From contig PVNI01000020.1 in NCBI GenBank assembly GCA_003001795.1, positions 1 to 64,000 of the forward strand: a stretch of DNA of 64,000 nt, in the 5' to 3' direction. Positions within the stretch are counted from its first letter, which is position 1. Each line of letters starts with the position of its first letter. The translations under genes and the position numbers were made by a program. The notes under the pieces were generated by a model. It did not search any database. It saw only the letters and a list, made by a program, of their open reading frames with translations, and was not told where the DNA came from. Positions 51,245 to 60,071 of this stretch are shown here, one piece after another. The DNA is from Actinomadura viridilutea. GTDB lineage: Bacteria; Actinomycetota; Actinomycetes; Streptosporangiales; Streptosporangiaceae.

Positions 51245-54200
51245 ATGGACCGCACCTACCCGCTGGACATCGCGGCACGCGCCGCCAACCTCTCCGAACG
51301 GGTGCGGGCGGTGTCCGCGCTCGGCGCCGCCGACGCGGGGGCCGACGGCGAGCAGAGGGCGGACCGGCGGCCCGGCCGCACGCCACCGCTGGACGCCTAC
51401 GGCGTCTGGAGGACGGAGCGCCTGGCGGGTCGGCTCGCCGCCCGGCGGCCGCGCGAGGAGACCGCGGACGGCGCGGCGTCCGAACGGCGGCCGGAGGGCC
51501 GGGGCGGTGCCGGCACGGTCCCCGGCGCGGCCCGCTACACCCGGCGGGCGCTCGTCGAGACGCTGACCGCCTACCGCCGCCACGAACGGGACCTGCATAA
51601 AGGGGACCCAGGCGACCGGACCGCCCGCGTGCTGCGGGACCTGCACCACGCCTGGCTGCCCACGTACGAGGCCGCCCTCGACGGCCTGCGCGAGACCGGC
51701 CCCGCCGCTTCAGAGGCGAGCCGGCACGCGTCCGACGAGCGCGTCGGCCGCCTGGCCACGGCGTGCGAGCCGTTCCTGGCCGAGCTGGCCCGCCGCCTCG
51801 CCGACCTGCGCGGCGGCGGCCTGCCCGTGCGCCCGCAGGTCGTCGACGACTTCCAGCACCACCTGCTGGAGCGCTTCGAACCGGCGCTCGTGCGCGCCGT
51901 CGAGACCGACCGGCGCGTCCGCTGCGACCTGGCGAGCGGCCCCGAACGGGGCGCCGCGGGCGGCGCCGACGCCCTGGCCCACCTCGGCAAGATGTTCGCC
52001 GACGCCGACTCCTACCACCGCTTCTACCTGGACTTCCCCATGCTGGGACGGTGGCTGGCGCACGTCACGGCCCTGCTGGCCGACCACGGCCGCCTGCTGC
52101 TGACCCGGCTGCGCGCCGACGGCGACGCCCTGTCGGAGACGCTGTTCGGCGGCCGCCGGATCACCGCGATCCGGTCCGTGCGGCCGGGGCTGTCGGCGCC
52201 GCACGCGGGGGCGCGGTCGGTCACCGTCGTGGAGGTCGAGCTCGGCGACGCCCGCGGCGTCGTCGTCTACAAGCCGCGCTGCGTGCGCGCCGAGGCCGCC
52301 TACCAGGGGCTGCTCACCCGGCTGCGCGACGACGGCGTGCTCGACTTCGCCGTCCGCCCCGTCCTGGCGCGCGACGGCTACGGGTACGAGGCGCTGATCC
52401 CGCCCGGCCGCGACACGGCGGCCGACGAGGCCGCGGCCGAACGCGTGCACCGCGAGCTCGGCGGCCATCTGGCGGTCTTCTACGTGCTCGGCGGCGAGCT
52501 GCGCCCCGGCACCCTCCTCGTCGCCGACGGCCGCGTCCACGTCGCCGACTGCACCACCGCGCTCGGCGCGCCGTCCCCGGGACGCCCCCGCCCGTTCGGC
52601 ACGCTCATGGACTCGGTGCTCGGCCCCGCCCTGCTCGACTGGCCCGCGGCCGAGGAGGGCGCGTCCGTCCTGCCCCGGGTCCTGCTCGACGGCGTGCCCG
52701 TCCCCATCGCGGACCACGTCGGCGCCGTCACGGACGGCTTCGAACGCGTCCACCAGTGGTTCGAGCAGTGGCCCGACACCGCGATCGCGTGCGTCACCGA
52801 CCTGTTCGCGGGCAGCCGCGTCCGCCTGCACCCTCGCGACCCCCGCGCGTACACGGACCTGCTGCGGGGGGCCGGGCAGCCCCGGCGCCTGATGGACCCC
52901 CTCGAAGTCGACCTGCTGTTCGACGCCGTCCACGACGACGGCCCGGCCCCGGAACGGGAGGCGGCGTCCCTGTGGCGGCTCGACGTGCCGCTGTTCACGG
53001 TGCGGGCCGACGACGACCGCGTCATGCACGAGCACCGCACGCCGCTGGGGACCCGCCTGGACGCGACACCGCTCGACCACGCCGCCGCCCGCATCCGGCG
53101 GCTGTCGCCCCGCGACCGCGCCCAGCAGGCCCGCTACATCGCCGCCGGGCTGGGCGGGCACGGCCGCCTCGGGGCGCTGGCCGGATTCGCCTCCGGCGAG
53201 GTCACCGACCCCGATTTCGCCGCCACCGCCGTCGACCACGCCGTCCGGATCGGGGAGCGGCTGTGCGCGATGCTGCGCGAGCCCGGCGCGCCCGCCCCCT
53301 GGACGTCCTACCAGCGCACCCGGGACGGCAAGGTCGAAGTCGACGTGGAAGGCGACCTGTACCTGGGGACGGCGGGCATCGCGCTGTTCCTGGCGTACCT
53401 CGACCAGGAGCGTCCCCGGCCCGAGTTCCGCGGGGCGGCGCGGCGCGCGCTGCGGCACTCGGCGGCCGACTGCGGCCGCCGCGGCATCGGCGCCTACACC
53501 GGGCTCGCCGGCCTGGTGTACGTGCTCACCCACCTGTACGCGCTGTGGGGCGACCTCTCCCTGCTCAACCTGGCCGTCCAGCTGAGCCGCGACATCGCCG
53601 ACCGGATCGACCGCGACCGGCACCTGGACGTCCTCGGCGGCGCCGCCGGGGTCATCCCCGTCATGCTCGGCCTGGCCCAGGCCACCGGCGGCACCGCGGG
53701 CCTGGACGTCGCCCACCGCTGCGCCGACCACCTGCTGCGGCACGCCCGCGCCGACCGGGGCGCCCTGTGCTGGCCCGGCCCCGACCGCTCGGACGGCCGC
53801 CCGGACCCGATCGGCTTCGCCCACGGCCCCGGCGGCATCGGCTGGGCCCTGATCTCCCTCGGCGCCCGGACCGGCGGGGAGGAGTACATCGAGGCGGGCC
53901 GACGCGCCTTCGCCTACGAGTCCCGCCGTCTCCGCCACACCGCCCTGGACGGGCACGACCCGCGCGGGCGCCCTCGCTACGGCAACGCCTGGTGCAACGG
54001 CGCCGCGGGCATCGGCCTGAGCCGCGTGCACAGCTGGGCGCTTTTGGGCCGGGACGACCAGGAGCTGCTGGACGAGGCGTTCCAGGCCGTCTCGGCGACC
54101 ATGTGCGGCTTCCCCCGCCTGATGAACGACTCGCTGTGCCACGGCCGCTGCGGCAACGCCGAACTGTTCCTGCGCTACGCCGAACTGAACGGACGGCCCG

Positions 54201-54391
54201 CGTTCCGGCTGGAGGCCGACGTCCAGGTGCAGACCCAGTGGCAGAACCTCGGCGCGGCATCGGAACGCGACGGCTTCTTCCCGGGCCTCATGCTCGGCCT
54301 GTCCGGCCACGGCATGCACTTCCTGCGCCTCGCCCGGCCCGACCGGATCCCCTCGGTGCTCCTGCTGGACCCGCCGCCCCGCCTCACCTGA
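51245..54391 (+). CDS. LanM-type lanthipeptide synthetase (degenerate dehydratase)
   Basis: This 1048-residue protein has a LanM dehydratase-like region (residues ~170-660) and a LanC-like cyclase (700-1048). The cyclase has zinc ligands C917 (WCNG), C965 and H966 (CHGRC) and the FAHGPGGIGWAL His, so it looks active. The dehydratase keeps K343 (VVYKPR) and R525, but conserved positions differ: the usual Asp of the DxH motif is A318 (SAPH), the DxHxxN loop reads GELRPGT (418-423), and the Thr of LRPT is R531 (LHPR). No lanthipeptide precursor gene is seen nearby. It ends over the convergent SARP gene (8 bp overlap). Function may be cyclase-only or pseudo. Confidence 0.82.
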   Translation: MDRTYPLDIAARAANLSERVRAVSALGAADAGADGEQRADRRPGRTPPLDAYGVWRTERLAGRLAARRPREETADGAASERRPEGRGGAGTVPGAARYTRRALVETLTAYRRHERDLHKGDPGDRTARVLRDLHHAWLPTYEAALDGLRETGPAASEASRHASDERVGRLATACEPFLAELARRLADLRGGGLPVRPQVVDDFQHHLLERFEPALVRAVETDRRVRCDLASGPERGAAGGADALAHLGKMFADADSYHRFYLDFPMLGRWLAHVTALLADHGRLLLTRLRADGDALSETLFGGRRITAIRSVRPGLSAPHAGARSVTVVEVELGDARGVVVYKPRCVRAEAAYQGLLTRLRDDGVLDFAVRPVLARDGYGYEALIPPGRDTAADEAAAERVHRELGGHLAVFYVLGGELRPGTLLVADGRVHVADCTTALGAPSPGRPRPFGTLMDSVLGPALLDWPAAEEGASVLPRVLLDGVPVPIADHVGAVTDGFERVHQWFEQWPDTAIACVTDLFAGSRVRLHPRDPRAYTDLLRGAGQPRRLMDPLEVDLLFDAVHDDGPAPEREAASLWRLDVPLFTVRADDDRVMHEHRTPLGTRLDATPLDHAAARIRRLSPRDRAQQARYIAAGLGGHGRLGALAGFASGEVTDPDFAATAVDHAVRIGERLCAMLREPGAPAPWTSYQRTRDGKVEVDVEGDLYLGTAGIALFLAYLDQERPRPEFRGAARRALRHSAADCGRRGIGAYTGLAGLVYVLTHLYALWGDLSLLNLAVQLSRDIADRIDRDRHLDVLGGAAGVIPVMLGLAQATGGTAGLDVAHRCADHLLRHARADRGALCWPGPDRSDGRPDPIGFAHGPGGIGWALISLGARTGGEEYIEAGRRAFAYESRRLRHTALDGHDPRGRPRYGNAWCNGAAGIGLSRVHSWALLGRDDQELLDEAFQAVSATMCGFPRLMNDSLCHGRCGNAELFLRYAELNGRPAFRLEADVQVQTQWQNLGAASERDGFFPGLMLGLSGHGMHFLRLARPDRIPSVLLLDPPPRLT

Positions 54392-55160
54392 CGGCCAGCC
54401 CCGGGTCCTCGCGCAGGATCGCCAGCTGCAACCGGCGCAGCTCCCGGCCCGGCTCGACGCCCAGCTCCCGGCGCAGCCGCTCCCGCACGCTCGCGTACGC
54501 CTGCAACGCCTCGGCCTGCCGTCCGCACCGGTACAGGGCCAGCATGAGCTGCCCCCAGAACCGCTCATGGTAGGGATGGCGGCGGATCAGCGCGCGCAGC
54601 TCGCCGATGAGCTCGCCGTGCCGTCCCAGCGCCAGGTCGAGGGCGTTGCTGCGCTCCACCGCCCGCAGCCACTCCTCGGTCAGCTTGGGCACCACCTCGC
54701 TGTGCAGCGCCTCCGACGGCACGTCCGCCAGCGGCGCGCCCCGCCAGATCGACAGCGCCTCGGCCAGCGCGGCCGACTCGCCCGCCGGGTCGCCCCGCCA
54801 CGCCGCGGCCCGCGCGTGCCGCAGCAGCTCCTGGAACCGCAGGTGGTCCAGGCAGTCCGGGGGCGCCTCGATGCCGTACCCGGCGGCCGTGGTGCGGATC
54901 ATCCCGGACGCGTCGCAGCCGCCCTGGTCGAGCGTGTGCCGCAACCGCGTCAGGCAGGTGTGCAGCGCGGCGCGCGCGTGCCGCGGCCGCTGCCGCCCCC
55001 AGACCCGTTCGACCAGCTCGTCCACCGGGACGATCTCGTTGGCGTCCACCAGCAGCGACGCCAGCAGCGCCCGCTGCCGCCCCGCCGGCACCCGCACCGG
55101 CCGGTCGTCGACGGTGACCTCCAGCGGCCCCAGAATGTGGAAGCGCGACTCGTGCGTCAA
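54384..55160 (-). CDS. SARP/BTAD-type transcriptional activator
   Basis: This 258-residue regulator has an N-terminal OmpR-like winged helix (FHILGPLEVTVDDRPVRV; LHTCLTRLRHTLDQ) and a bacterial transcriptional activation domain (residues ~100-250: HYERFWGQLMLALYRCGRQA; ERLRRELGVEPGRELRRLQ). It is a SARP, the type that switches on antibiotic or RiPP clusters. It overlaps the LanM gene end, so it is likely its pathway regulator. The CPBP gene follows upstream on the same strand. Confidence 0.93.
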   Translation of the reverse strand: MTHESRFHILGPLEVTVDDRPVRVPAGRQRALLASLLVDANEIVPVDELVERVWGRQRPRHARAALHTCLTRLRHTLDQGGCDASGMIRTTAAGYGIEAPPDCLDHLRFQELLRHARAAAWRGDPAGESAALAEALSIWRGAPLADVPSEALHSEVVPKLTEEWLRAVERSNALDLALGRHGELIGELRALIRRHPYHERFWGQLMLALYRCGRQAEALQAYASVRERLRRELGVEPGRELRRLQLAILREDPGLAVR

Positions 55161-55232
55161 TGATCCACTTTCGCTGAGAGTGTCCGTGTCCCTCGCTCAC
55201 CTCACAGAACACCAGTAAAGTAGCCGCTCCCT

Positions 55233-56207
55233 TTACTCTCCGTGACAACACGGCGAGGACAGCAATACCTGACCTCGCGGCGGTCGCTCGGGCGCGCGCT
55301 CGCGCCATCCGATCCGCCGCCCGATCAGCCGGAACACCGCGGCGGCCAGCAGCAGGTAGCCCGGGACGAGCAGGACGGCGTCCGGCGTGGTCAGTTCGGC
55401 GGACCACCCGGCGTCGCGGTCCTCCCCGTACAGCGTCACGCGGTTCACGGTCAGGAACGCCAGGTGCAGGCCGATCGCGCTCCACAGCGACCCCGTGGTG
55501 ATCCTGGCGGTGAGCAGCGCGCTTCCGAAGACCGCCAGCAGGATCAGGTAGGAGACGGGATCCTCGCCTTGCGGCGCCAGGCCGGGCCGCGCCACCGGTC
55601 CGCCGAGCAGGGCGGACACCGCCGCCTGCACGACGGTGGCCGCCCCGGGCGTCACCAGGAACAGCGCCACCGTGCCGACGAACGCCGTCCGCCGCCGGAA
55701 GCGCGCGTTGAGAGTGCGGTAGGCGTAGCCGCGCAGGGTGAGCTCCTCCGGCAGCGCCTCCAACGCCAGCGCGATGACCGCGTTCACCGCCACGTAAGCG
55801 ATCAGCCGCGGCGCGTCGAGCGGTCCCCAGCGCACCCAGCCCGCGGCGGTGCCCAGCCCGAACACCGCGGCGGCCGACCCCGCGGTGATCAGCACGCCCG
55901 TCGCGAACGCGCGCACGCTCTCGGCGCGGCCGGTCAGCCCCAGCCCGTCCAGGGGGAGCCGGTCGACGCGGCGGCGCAGGAACAAGATCAGCGGCACGGC
56001 GATGGCGCAGCACACCGCCGCGGTGAGCAGCCGCCGGCCGGTGCCGTCGAGCCCGAGACGCCGGGCGGCGTCGTCCACCGCGCTCGCCGTGCCGAGCGCG
56101 ACGGCCATGACGAGCATGCCGAGCGCGGCCCGTCCGATCACGGCGGGGGCGGGACGCGGCGGCACGTGCCCCCGTGCGGCGCGGGCGGAAGTTTTTGTCG
56201 GCCACAT
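55233..56207 (-). CDS. CPBP-family intramembrane protein
   Basis: This protein of about 324 residues has six to eight membrane helices and the CAAX/CPBP protease-type block EALPEELTLRGYAYRTLNAR near residue 165, with the catalytic Glu-Glu pair. A further helix (SLWSAIGLHLAFLTVNRV) contains a His as in the family. Members serve as RiPP processing or immunity proteins. The start is uncertain; ATG 56207 is used and it lies inside a repeat near the TetR promoter. It is divergent from that TetR gene. Confidence 0.8.
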   Translation of the reverse strand: MWPTKTSARAARGHVPPRPAPAVIGRAALGMLVMAVALGTASAVDDAARRLGLDGTGRRLLTAAVCCAIAVPLILFLRRRVDRLPLDGLGLTGRAESVRAFATGVLITAGSAAAVFGLGTAAGWVRWGPLDAPRLIAYVAVNAVIALALEALPEELTLRGYAYRTLNARFRRRTAFVGTVALFLVTPGAATVVQAAVSALLGGPVARPGLAPQGEDPVSYLILLAVFGSALLTARITTGSLWSAIGLHLAFLTVNRVTLYGEDRDAGWSAELTTPDAVLLVPGYLLLAAAVFRLIGRRIGWRERAPERPPRGQVLLSSPCCHGE

Positions 56208-56259
56208 GGCAGAAAAAACTAGCATGTTTTTCGGCCACCTGGAAGAAATAAGTAGCATG
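56191..56259. promoter_or_regulatory. 33-36-bp direct repeat over two divergent promoters
   Basis: Two copies (56191-56226, 56227-56259) share TTTTT, CGGCCAC, TGG, AGAAA and TAGCATG in order. Each copy contains a weak dyad (TTTTTCGG..AGAAA). The right-hand TAGCAT lies 6 nt before the GTG of the TetR gene, suggesting a leaderless transcript; the left copy covers the CPBP start. They are likely TetR operators. Confidence 0.6.
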
Positions 56260-56264
56260 GTCGG

Positions 56265-56858
56265 GTGCCGAAGATCGTCGACCACGAGGAACGCCGGCGT
56301 CAGCTCGCCCTGGCCGTCTGGCAGGTGGTGCGCGAACGCGGCGTGGAGGGCGCGTCGCTGCGGAGCGTCGCGCGGCAGGCGGGCTGGTCGCACAGCTCCG
56401 TCCAGCACTACTTCTCCAGCCAGGGCGAACTGCTCGAGTTCGCCATGCGGGTGATCTACGACGCCACCGAGAGCAGGATCGCCGCCCTCGACCCGCCGGA
56501 CGACCCCCGCGAGGCCGCCCGCGCCCTGCTGGAACTGCTGCTGCCGCTGGACGCGGAGGCCCGCACCGCCAACGAGGTCTGGGTGGCGTTCCTCTCACGG
56601 GCGCTGGTGGACGCCGGCGCGCGCAAGCTCAACGCCGAAGGCGACCGGTACCTGGCCGAGCTGTTCCGCGCCACCCTGCGCGACCTGGCCGACGCCGGCC
56701 ACCTCGCCCCCGGCGCCGACGTCGACCTGGAGGCCGACCGCCTGCACGCCCTGTTCGACGGCCTGTGCCTGCACGTCGTCACCGCGCCCGACCGCATGCC
56801 CCCCGCCCGCGTCCGCGAACTCTACGAACACCACCTCAACACGCTGATCCGCCCGTAA
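56265..56858 (+). CDS. TetR-family transcriptional regulator
   Basis: This 197-residue repressor has the TetR helix-turn-helix (RRRQLALAVWQVVRERGVEG; LRSVARQAGWSHSSVQHYFS) and a helical ligand domain of family TetR_C_6 type (ALLELLLPLDAEARTANEV). The GTG start lies 6 nt after a -10-like TAGCAT, so a leaderless transcript is likely. It is divergent from the CPBP gene and probably represses it through the repeat at 56191-56259. Confidence 0.9.
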   Translation: MPKIVDHEERRRQLALAVWQVVRERGVEGASLRSVARQAGWSHSSVQHYFSSQGELLEFAMRVIYDATESRIAALDPPDDPREAARALLELLLPLDAEARTANEVWVAFLSRALVDAGARKLNAEGDRYLAELFRATLRDLADAGHLAPGADVDLEADRLHALFDGLCLHVVTAPDRMPPARVRELYEHHLNTLIRP

Positions 56859-56927
56859 CGCCCCCGGCCCCGACACACTGAGGTCGAGCGACATTCGGCA
56901 GGCTCCGCACCTGCTCGCGCCGGCCGC

Positions 56928-57365
56928 TCAGCGGGACTCGCCGTCACCCGCCGGGGCGGCGCGGCGGATGTGGGTCCTGCCCGCGGGACTGAGCAGGCCC
57001 GCGATGGCCGCCGCGCTGACCAGCATGGACAGCGGCCCCGGCCCGCCCCACTCGTGCGCCCACCACAGGCCGCTCAGGACCAGCAGGATCGCTTCGTAGG
57101 CGATGAGCCCCCACCGTGCCGCCGGGCGCCGCTTGTGGAGCAGGACGGCCAGCACGCCCCCCGCCACCGAGAACGCGAAGGGGAGCAGCGCCGACAGCAG
57201 CACGAAAACCACATACTCGCCTGCCTTCGCCTCGGTGGCGTCGGCGCCGATCTCTGCGGCGAGGACGAGCATGGACACCCACGCGGCGGTGCACAACCCC
57301 ACCTGCAGCCAGACGAGAGTCTGGACCAGGAACATCACCGCCGACCGCTTCTGTTTCGCACCCAC
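56928..57365 (-). CDS. Small multi-pass membrane protein
   Basis: This protein of about 145 residues has four hydrophobic helices: FLVQTLVWLQVGLCTAAWV, VFVLLSALLPFAFSVAGGVL, AYEAILLVLSGLWWA and SMLVSAAAIAGLLSP. The GTG at 57365 or ATG at 57335 is the likely start. It resembles small DUF4064-like membrane proteins; function unknown. It is convergent with the TetR gene. Confidence 0.65.
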   Translation of the reverse strand: MGAKQKRSAVMFLVQTLVWLQVGLCTAAWVSMLVLAAEIGADATEAKAGEYVVFVLLSALLPFAFSVAGGVLAVLLHKRRPAARWGLIAYEAILLVLSGLWWAHEWGGPGPLSMLVSAAAIAGLLSPAGRTHIRRAAPAGDGESR

Positions 57366-57449
57366 GACACCACAGTGGCCGCCGTCCCGTAGGCCGCACA
57401 TGGGACCCGATACTCATTCCGCGCCCGCTCAGATACTCAACGGGGAGGG

Positions 57450-57656
57450 GAGGACGCACGGCTGCGCGCCGACTCGGAAGGCGGCGGACGGGTGATGGCG
57501 CTGGCCCTGCACCCGTTCGTGATCGGCCAACCGTTCCGAGCCAAGTACCTGGACCAGGCGCTGGAGTTCCTGGCCGGGCAGCCGGACGTCTGGCTGACGA
57601 CCAGCGACGAGATCGCGGAACACTACCGGCGGACCGTGTCGGCGGAGGACGCGTAG
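57450..57656 (+). pseudogene. 3' remnant of polysaccharide-deacetylase/PuuE-type gene
   Basis: The frame reads GGGRVMALALHPFVIGQPFR, then AKYLDQALEFL and DVWLTTSDEIAEHYRR before the stop. That is the C-terminal end of polysaccharide deacetylase or PuuE-like allantoinase-type enzymes. The first ~250 residues with the metal-binding motifs are missing, and no family similarity is seen upstream of about 57445. GTG 57492 and ATG 57495 could initiate only this tail. It is a truncated gene. Confidence 0.7.
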
Positions 57657-57703
57657 AACTCTCCCAGTTTGTGCAGGTGGGCCGCGTAGGCGATGCTGGG
57701 GGC

Positions 57704-58633
57704 GTGTCAACGGAGACTGTTGCCGGTGCGGCGGAGCTGCGCGCCTTCCTGCACGGCCTGCCCGGTGTGGACCAGGTCGGGGTGGAGGAGCGGGCCGCGC
57801 GGCTGGCCGCGCGTTCGATCAAGACGTCCGCCAAGGCGCAGGCCATCGACGCGGCGATCGCGATGGTGGACCTGACGACGCTGGAGGGCGCCGACACCCC
57901 GGGCAAGGTGCGGGCGCTGTGCGCCAAGGCGCTGCGGCCCGATCCCGACGACCCCGCGGTGCCGCGGCCCGCCGCCGTCTGCGTCTACTCGGACCTGGTC
58001 GGGGTGGCCGTCGAGGCGCTCAAGGGCAGCGGGGTGAAGGTCGCCAGCGTGGCGACGTCGTTCCCGTCCGGTCGGGCGCCGCTGGCGGCCAAGCTGGCCG
58101 ACACGCGCGCCGCGGTCGAGGCGGGCGCCGACGAGATCGACATGGTGATCGACCGCGGCGCCTTCCTCGCCGGGGACTACGCCAAGGTGTTCGACGAGAT
58201 CGCCGCGGTGAAGGAGGCGTGCGGCGATGCGCACCTGAAGGTGATCCTGGAGACCGGCGAGCTGGCCACCTACGACAACGTGCGGCGCGCGTCCTGGCTG
58301 GCGATGCGCGCGGGCGCGGACTTCATCAAGACCTCGACGGGCAAGGTGTCGCCCGCGGCGACGCTGCCGGTGACGCTGGTGATGCTGGAGGCGGTGCGGG
58401 ACTTCCACGCCGCGACCGGGCGCCGGGTCGGCGTCAAGCCGGCGGGCGGCATCCGCACGACCAAGGACGCCATCCGGTATCTGGTGCTGGTCAACGAGAC
58501 GGCCGGGCTGGACTGGCTGACCCCCGAATGGTTCCGCATCGGCGCGTCCAGCCTGCTCAACGACCTGCTGATGCAGCGGCGCAAGCTGGCCGACGGCGTG
58601 TACCAGGGCCCCGACTACTTCACCGTGGACTGA
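57704..58633 (+). CDS. deoC: Deoxyribose-phosphate aldolase
   Basis: This 309-residue class I aldolase splits 2-deoxyribose 5-phosphate into glyceraldehyde 3-phosphate and acetaldehyde. The Schiff-base Lys is in FIKTSTGKVSPAATL, a second active-site Lys in VGVKPAGGIRTTKDAIRYL, and EIDMVIDRGAFLAGDY precedes. GTG has GGGGGC upstream. Two aldehyde dehydrogenase genes follow, 4 bp and then overlapping, forming an operon that would oxidise the acetaldehyde. Confidence 0.94.
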   Translation: MSTETVAGAAELRAFLHGLPGVDQVGVEERAARLAARSIKTSAKAQAIDAAIAMVDLTTLEGADTPGKVRALCAKALRPDPDDPAVPRPAAVCVYSDLVGVAVEALKGSGVKVASVATSFPSGRAPLAAKLADTRAAVEAGADEIDMVIDRGAFLAGDYAKVFDEIAAVKEACGDAHLKVILETGELATYDNVRRASWLAMRAGADFIKTSTGKVSPAATLPVTLVMLEAVRDFHAATGRRVGVKPAGGIRTTKDAIRYLVLVNETAGLDWLTPEWFRIGASSLLNDLLMQRRKLADGVYQGPDYFTVD

Positions 58634-58637
58634 CGAG

Positions 58638-60071
58638 ATGAACTTCGACTACGCGCCCGCGCCCGAGTCCGCCTCCATCGTCGACATCCGTCCGTCGTAC
58701 GGGCTGTTCGTGGACGGCGAGTTCACCGACCCGGCCGAGGGACGATCGTTCAAGACGGTGAACCCGGCCACCGAGGAGGTGCTGGCCGAGGTCGCCGAGG
58801 CGGGCGCCGAGGACGTGAACCGCGCGGTGGCCGCCGCGCGCGCCGCCTACGACAACGTGTGGGGCCCCATGCCGGGCCGGGAACGGGCCAAGTACCTGTA
58901 TCGGATCGCCCGGCTCATTCAGGAGCGGTCGCGGGAGCTGGCCGTCCTGGAGTCGATCGACAACGGCAAGCCCATCCGCGAGTCGCGGGACGTGGACCTG
59001 CCGCTGGTCGCCGCGCACTTCTTCTACCACGCCGGCTGGGCGGACAAGCTGGCCTACGCGGGCTTCGGGCCCGATCCGCGGCCGCTCGGCGTGGCGGCGC
59101 AGGTGATCCCGTGGAACTTCCCGCTGCTGATGCTGGCGTGGAAGATCGCGCCGGCGCTGGCGTGCGGCAACACGGTGGTGCTCAAGCCGGCCGAGACGAC
59201 CCCGCTCACCGCGCTGGTGTTCGCGGAGATCTGCCAGCAGGCCGACCTGCCCAAGGGCGTGGTCAACATCGTCACCGGCGCGGGCGAGACGGGACGGCTG
59301 CTGGTCGAGCACGACGGCGTCGACAAGGTGGCGTTCACCGGGTCGACGGAGGTCGGCAAGCAGATCGCGCGGTCGGTGGCCGGGACGCGCAAGAAGCTGA
59401 CGCTGGAGCTGGGCGGCAAGGCCGCCAACGTGGTGTTCGACGACGCGCCGCTCGACCAGGCGGTGGAGGGCGTGGTCAACGGGATCTTCTTCAACCAGGG
59501 GCACGTGTGCTGCGCCGGGTCCCGGCTGCTGGTCCAGGAGTCGATCGCCGAGGAGCTGCTGGACCGGCTCAAGGCGCGGATGGCCACGCTGCGCGTCGGG
59601 GATCCGCTGGACAAGAACACCGACATCGGCGCCATCAACTCGGCCGCGCAGCTGGAGAAGATCCGGATGCTGTCGGAGATCGGCGAGCGGGAGGGCGCGC
59701 GGCGCTGGTCCCCGCCGTGCGAGCTGCCGCAGCGCGGCTACTGGTTCGCGCCGACGCTGTTCACCGGCGTCGCGCAGTCGCACCGCATCGCCCGCGAGGA
59801 GATCTTCGGGCCGGTGCTGTCGGTCCTGACGTTCCGCACGCCGGACGAGGCCGTCGCCAAGGCCAACAACACCCCGTACGGGCTGTCGGCCGGGATCTGG
59901 ACGGAGAAGGGCTCGCGCATCCTGTGGATGGCCGAGCGGCTGCGGGCCGGAGTGGTGTGGGCCAACACGTTCAACAAGTTCGATCCGACGTCGCCGTTCG
60001 GCGGATACAAGGAATCCGGGTTCGGCCGTGAGGGCGGACGGCACGGGCTGGAGGCGTATCTCAATGTCTGA
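58638..60071 (+). CDS. Aldehyde dehydrogenase
   Basis: This 477-residue enzyme has an intact active site: NAD region QVIPWNFPLLMLAWK, LKPAETTPLTAL, catalytic Glu in TLELGGKAANVVF, and catalytic Cys in FFNQGHVCCAGSR. The C-terminal signature PFGGYKESGFGREGG is complete. It lies 4 bp after deoC and overlaps the next gene's start, so it is in an operon. Acetaldehyde from DeoC is a likely substrate. Confidence 0.95.
   Translation: MNFDYAPAPESASIVDIRPSYGLFVDGEFTDPAEGRSFKTVNPATEEVLAEVAEAGAEDVNRAVAAARAAYDNVWGPMPGRERAKYLYRIARLIQERSRELAVLESIDNGKPIRESRDVDLPLVAAHFFYHAGWADKLAYAGFGPDPRPLGVAAQVIPWNFPLLMLAWKIAPALACGNTVVLKPAETTPLTALVFAEICQQADLPKGVVNIVTGAGETGRLLVEHDGVDKVAFTGSTEVGKQIARSVAGTRKKLTLELGGKAANVVFDDAPLDQAVEGVVNGIFFNQGHVCCAGSRLLVQESIAEELLDRLKARMATLRVGDPLDKNTDIGAINSAAQLEKIRMLSEIGEREGARRWSPPCELPQRGYWFAPTLFTGVAQSHRIAREEIFGPVLSVLTFRTPDEAVAKANNTPYGLSAGIWTEKGSRILWMAERLRAGVVWANTFNKFDPTSPFGGYKESGFGREGGRHGLEAYLNV

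Noticed and set aside
57116..58633. DeoC extended upstream by about 195 codons
   Set aside because: That extension covers the membrane protein and the deacetylase remnant in other frames. Homology starts after the GTG at 57704.
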